Shown: in pieces, positions 31,589 through 36,376 of the stretch
How the letters are laid out: each line of letters starts with the position of its first letter
Position numbering within the stretch: the first letter of the stretch is position 1
From: Aureobasidium sp. EXF-3400
Taxonomy: Eukaryota > Ascomycota > Dothideomycetes > Dothideales > Saccotheciaceae
Length of the DNA stretch: 36,376 nucleotides
Assembly: GCA_024195585.1 (NCBI GenBank)
Contig: SWBL01000428.1
Location: 1 to 36,376 of the forward strand
Direction of reading: 5' to 3'
Notes under the pieces: generated by a model
Told to the model about the DNA's origin: nothing
What the model saw: only the letters and a program-made list of their open reading frames with translations
The model's database searches: none
Translations under genes and position numbers: made by a program

Positions 31589-33402
31589 TCAAAGAATGAT
31601 ACGCCATTGTGCAGTGCGATGACGCATTTTTGCACCGAAAATGCTGAGAGGTATGGCGAACAGAAGGATTCCGACAGCAATGGCAGCTTGCTCACCGTAG
31701 CACTCTGCATACCCAACCTTGAATACCCAAGGCGTGATAGCGTACAAGAATCCGAAAGCCGCAACATTCTTTAGCCCGTTGATCAACAATAGCGCATCGG
31801 GAGCAATGGGCAGATACTGTATTATACACGAGTCAGCCGAGTCCGATCTCACCTCTTCAAACCGATGTGAAGAAAAGACTTACACAATCCGAAATGTAGG
31901 TCATGGTAATACAAGGTATCGTCGTCAATCCCGTGGCGACCATACCATAGCCAAAGAACATGCTGGTCCAATTCAATTTATCCTGAACACCATAGCCAAA
32001 AGCCAAACATCCAGCCGGTGCCATAACGCCTGGAAAGATCAACATGGTCAACCTCGACTCTGGTCGGAAAACACCACCATTCTTTCTGGCGCGCCAGTCA
32101 GAATACCAATCGACCAGCGGTCCGCCGACAAGTGCACCACAGATGTTTCCCAAAAAGCCAGGGATGTTGATGAGGCCGTTCACAGCAGGGGACCAGGAGT
32201 AGGGTGGTGCTTGGAGAACAAAAGAATTGAGGATATTGATGCCTACTACCCAGGCAAGCGCAAATGCTGTAGCTAGAGTTGAGAAGATGATATCCGGATA
32301 CACGATCAATGGCCAAGGACGCAAGAACAATTCGAACAAAGAGAGATCCCTTGGTAATGGTGACCAGAGCTTGAGTTGCTGGATCCATGGCTTCTTAGGC
32401 ACGGTGTCCAGAGGAGTTGTGTCTGAGGTGTCCGAAGGACGATGCACTGGCTGTTGGTCTGGATTCGAGATTGTCTTTTCGAGAGTGTTTGCATCACTAG
32501 TTGTTCTTGAAGGCGCAAGTGGTTCTGCGAGTCCATGGCCAGCACGGTCGAATCGTGTCTCTGGACAGAAGAAGACTACGACGAGGAAGTTGATTCCGAC
32601 TAGAATGGCTGCAATGATTTTTTGCCAACGCTAAAGAGAAGTCAGCTGAATCGACCGAACGTATGGTGTGAGGGCTACTTACCCAACTCAGACCTTGCAC
32701 CACAAAGCCGCAGATCAAAGGCTAGTGACAAGATGGTCAACATCATGAGGATGGCATATTGTTCAGGAGCACTTACCCCTAGAGTGTTACCAGCCGATAT
32801 AGAGTTGACATACCAACTCATCTTACCAGCACGTTCATGCAGAAAGTACAAATCATTCACCATCGATGCAGCGACAGCCTCGGATGCACTACCTCCAAAT
32901 GCAGCAATGATATTCGACCATAGCAAACTCTTGAAACTCTGTGCAGTCGCACCCCAGATGTAGCAAACGCAGAGGAGGAGTGTGCAAAAGACAAAGATAG
33001 GTCGTTTGCCAAAATAGTTTGCCATAGGTACCCAGAGGAAGTTCTGTGGAAAGATCAGTATGTAGTATCAGAGGTGAAGTGCAACAGAACTTGACATACA
33101 AAGACACCAAATACGAGAACAGGCCATAGAAGCAATTCGCTAGTCTGGTGTTGCGTCTTTCCAAACTCCTGACTCAAAATGTAGAAAGCCGGAGCCAGAC
33201 CACCGATGGCATAGTTGGACAGGAATGCAAAAGCGCATACACTGCCAAAGGCGACATGTTTCCTCCATAGTGGCCATCGGAGGGGGTCATTGGGGTCGGT
33301 AGGCGAAGGAGCAGGGTACAAGATAACAGCAGTGTCTTTATCGCTATGCAGCCGGACGTTTCCTTCTGAGTCATCGAGCTCTTTCAAAGAGTGGAGACGC
33401 AT
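31589..33402 (-). CDS. MFS transporter (DHA1/Hol1-like)
   Basis: A membrane protein of 527 aa from the major facilitator superfamily. The exons on the minus strand are 33402-33100, 33043-32777, 32721-32683, 32630-31884 and 31816-31589, with introns of 51-66 bp; the third exon is only 39 bp. The N-terminus carries DPNDPLRWPLWRKH directly before the first membrane helix, a signature of fungal Hol1/DHA1-type drug or cation transporters. About 12 hydrophobic segments are spread over the exons, with a long central cytoplasmic loop (about residues 230-290) containing LAPSRTTSDANTLEKT. Motifs such as NFLWVPMANYFGKRP (a motif-A-like loop) support the fold. The substrate cannot be inferred. It shares no promoter with its neighbours. 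Confidence 0.88.
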
Positions 33403-34263
33403 GCTTGCAGTGTCTTAGAAGCCGTGGGAGATCCAGGAAGCTAACCAAGCTGGTATCGAAGAAGGTGCAGAAGACGAAGTCGAGGCAGTTACGGGCTGGT
33501 CATCTAGGGACATCCACAGCATGATGGTCCTTTCTTATATATCTTCTATTGTCGTGTTACCAAAGGAGGAATAAGGCGGAACGATGTTTGTGGATACTAA
33601 AGACGAAGATATATCCGAACCTAGAAGTAAGCAGTGTGGAAACACAATGACCTGCAGTGTCACTGTTGAGACGCAGGTTAGATGATCCATTGTGGTTATC
33701 TGTCGTTGGGCAGAACGAATGTAGGCAGTGCTTTGATGCTGACCCGGGTCGTGGAGAGCCGAAGTTGAAGTTCGTAGTGGCAGATCTGCGCTATGTATTG
33801 ACATCACACAAAATTCTAAGCCCACTACAGGGAATAGGCAAAAAAATAGCTAGAGATCAGCGGCTGTGGATTTTGAATAGTCAAGATCGACAGGAGGGCG
33901 TACGTGATGCTAGAAAAAAGCAGCGTTTGCAGTCACCACGATGTTGTGCTCCGCGGTCGTACAGCAAGCATACAACATTGCTTGGACAACAACCATGTCG
34001 GCATCAAGCATAAGAATGAAAATGAAGTCTTGCTTACATTTCTATATTTCACGTCGTCTCCTTCTTCCGAACACAATCGACACGAGGCGCTTGTCCCATC
34101 CGAGGGTCATCTGCGCATCTCCTTCACCCGCTCAATCTAGAGCTCATGGGGTACTCCAGATATATCGACCAAAAAACGCCTCAAACAATCCGACCGAATA
34201 TGTTTGCTCTCATCATGACAAGCGAATAAAAAAGGAAATGGACGTGCTCAATACTCATGACTT
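33403..34263. other. Intergenic region between MFS and kinesin genes
   Basis: About 860 bp upstream of the MFS start and downstream of the kinesin stop. Open frames are short and domain-free. No repeat recognised. Confidence 0.5.
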
Positions 34264-36376
34264 CTAATCCTTGACCTTCGCTTGTCTCTTCGCAGTTCCA
34301 ATGTGAGTGTTATGCACCTGAGAATTTAGTCAGTCTTCGTGCTTGAATCTGGATTGAGAGCGTTTAACGAACCTTGGTAGCAAATTTAAGACTGGTCAAG
34401 GTCTCAGACAGATGGGCTTGCAATGGACTGACCATCACAAACATCAGTGTCTTGCTGTTTCCGCCCAGCGAATATTGCAAGAGGTAAGTCAACTGCGCAG
34501 ACGTTAGATCAATATCCAGATGTGCGACAAGGTAGAACTCACTTTGCTGTTGCGATACGGGATGTGCTTCGCATCCTTGCCTGATCCTAGAGCACTGATG
34601 ACATCGCCCAAACAACTCAGACTCTTGTTGATGTTCTGAGTCTCCTTCAAGCGGTCGCCTGATACTTGACTGTGGGCAAGACGCTCACTGCCTGCCAAGT
34701 CAACGAGATTGAGAGTGCCCTCAGAACGTTCTCCAGTCGTCGAATTTTCTCCAATAAGTCTGAGGATAAAGACCGAGTGACTTCGTGACGAGCGTGAGTT
34801 GGCTTGGGTAGCGGCAACACGTCTGTTGCGATTGGCCTGGTCCAAGATAGCATTTACACGCGAAGGCGAGTCCAAGTCAACAGTCGTCACGTCTGTGATT
34901 GTGGTCCTGAGTTTGACCGGATCTTGACGGATTTCGTGCTTCTTGTTGTTCCAATCCTCCGCCTTTCCAAGAAGGTCGTTCACAGTCTCATTGTATACTT
35001 CAACAAAACTGCCCTCCATGGAGTATGTCCAACCCTTATCTTCCAAACTCTTGGCTGTCTCGTAAATTTGAGTTACAGCGCTTGGAATCATGCCATCAGC
35101 TGAAGACATGGTGTAGGTTTTTCCTGACCCAGTTTGGCCGTAACAGAAAATGCAGACATTGTATCCATCTAGCGCACTTTGAACGAGCTGGCTGATCTCA
35201 TCGAAGATCTCACCATTCTGTGAGGATGGTCCAAACACTCGGTCAAATGAGAAATTGTTGTTGGCCTTGGTAACAGTTCCCATGGCGCTCTTCTGATCCG
35301 GACCTTGCACAACCACCTCTTTGCTGTCTGTATCGGCGTCGGGGAAATTGAGTTCTGCTTTTTTGGTTTCCTCGTCCCCTAGCGTTGGACGAACACGGCA
35401 GAAGACTCGAATGTTGCCCTTGAGCTCTTGAACTTGGTTGTGCAGTTTCCTTCGCAAGGTTTCTTCCTGGCGAAGTTTTTCTTTCGCCTCAGCTGCCACA
35501 GCTTGAGCATCCAACATTTTCTGGTTGAGATCCTGGAAGGCTTGCGATTGTGCTTGGTTGTCGGACTCGAGGAAATCAATCTTCGCCTTCATAGCGCGCA
35601 TTGAGGTTTCAAGGGTGAGAGTGTTTGTCGAGGCTTCGGTCAACTTTTCCTTCAGGTTGACATTTAGTGCATTTGATGATTCCAGGTTGGCCTTGACTTC
35701 GTTGAGCTCGGATCGCAAGTTCTGCAGTTCGCGATCTTTCTGCGTGACATCGTTCTCTGCCGTCAGCTTTTGCATGCTGAACTGTGTTGTGAGCTCCTGA
35801 GTTTCGCGGAGTCTGCGGCTTCTCTCTTCCTCGAGCTCTGCCCTGAGTTCGCGCTCTTTCTCAGCCACCTCTTCCTTTCGTGTTTTATTTGCTCTGTCGG
35901 CTTCTTCTTGGGCGTCCTTCCTAACTCGATCAAGCTCATCTCTTGCTTCACGCTGAAGACGTTCAAGCTCCTTGCGATGATCATCTTTGGCATCCTCGAT
36001 ATCGTTTCGGTTTTTTCGTCGCAAATCATCGATCTCAAAAGAGTGAGACCGCTTCATGTCATCAAGCTGTGTGTTTACTGAGGATAGTTTTACTTTGGTC
36101 TCGGCGAGTTCGGTGGTCAATGTTTGGTTGGCGGTCGAGAGCTGCAAGCGAATTTGCTCCATTTCGGATACTGCAAAACCATATATCAGCTAGAGACAAT
36201 GTACAGAGAAATCACGAGACGTACTGCGAGCCTTGTATATGGAAATGCCTTCCTCCATACCGGATTTTTCTGTAGCGGCGGAATCGAGTTGCGACTTGAG
36301 TTGGGAGTAGAGGGTCTCCATGTCTTCGAGGCGACCTTTGGTGTCCCATGCTGGAGCAGGAGTGTTAGAATTGCGA
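34264..36376 (-). CDS. klpA: Kinesin-14 (Kar3/KlpA type), C-terminal part; 5' end outside window
   Basis: A minus-end-directed microtubule motor acting in spindle assembly and nuclear movement. The visible exons on the minus strand are 36376-36225 (open at the edge), 36170-34543, 34492-34373 and 34317-34264, with introns of 54, 50 and 55 bp. A long coiled coil (rich in Glu/Arg/Lys heptads) precedes the C-terminal motor, the order typical of kinesin-14. The neck-motor junction reads [14 protein letters not shown]. The P-loop is [11 protein letters not shown], switch [12 protein letters not shown] and switch II DLAGSE. The last exon encodes [17 protein letters not shown] and the stop, as in KlpA-like proteins. 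The N-terminal tail with the second microtubule-binding site lies beyond the window. The exon at the edge is in frame with [18 protein letters not shown] coil. Confidence 0.95.

Noticed and set aside
24593..33402. Secondary-metabolite or degradation gene cluster
   Set aside because: A transporter, an oxidase and secreted proteins lie close together, but no backbone enzyme or regulator is present and housekeeping genes are interspersed.

Overview
The window looks like a chromosome segment from a filamentous ascomycete (Pezizomycotina). A Dothideomycete of the Aureobasidium type is my guess, not something the sequence proves. The evidence is short spliceosomal introns (47-75 bp, GT..AG), compact genes on both strands, proteins with clear fungal architectures (RSC-type SNF2 ATPase, kinesin-14, CBM18-containing copper radical oxidase), and no bacterial-type operons. 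I see no recognisable intact transposon, tRNA, rRNA or CRISPR array.

Layout, left to right: the 3' part of a BAR-domain gene (+); an RSC/SWI-SNF type ATPase (+); a gene-poor, repeat-rich stretch from about 6.4 to 11.1 kb, with a degenerate coding-like tandem-repeat tract and a small secreted Gly/Asn-rich protein (-); a MINDY-family deubiquitinase (-) flanked by two diverged direct repeats; a stand-alone glycinamide ribonucleotide synthetase (GARS, +); an F-box-like hypothetical protein (+); a secreted beta-propeller-like protein followed by an in-frame Ser/Thr-rich tail behind a TAG stop (+); ARPC3 of the Arp2/3 complex (-); a homoserine kinase fused in frame to AIR synthetase (+); a secreted thaumatin-like protein (+); a three-CBM18 copper radical oxidase (-); phosphopantothenate-cysteine ligase (+); an MFS transporter (-); and the C-terminal part of a kinesin-14 (-), which runs off the right edge.

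The most striking observation concerns purine and threonine biosynthesis. In yeasts and other fungi GARS and AIRS normally form one bifunctional polypeptide (Ade5,7). Here GARS ends with its own stop at the end of its domain (431 aa). The complete AIRS half lies about 6.7 kb downstream on the same strand, joined without intron or stop to the C-terminus of a complete homoserine kinase (Thr1). The result is a predicted 707-aa Thr1-AIRS protein. The geometry suggests that a segment carrying THR1 and its neighbours was inserted or rearranged precisely at the GARS/AIRS boundary of an ancestral ADE5,7 gene. Both enzymes keep their diagnostic motifs, so the split and fusion look functional rather than degenerate.

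The remaining genes are mostly housekeeping (chromatin, cytoskeleton, CoA synthesis) or secreted/cell-surface functions, with no sign of a secondary-metabolite cluster.
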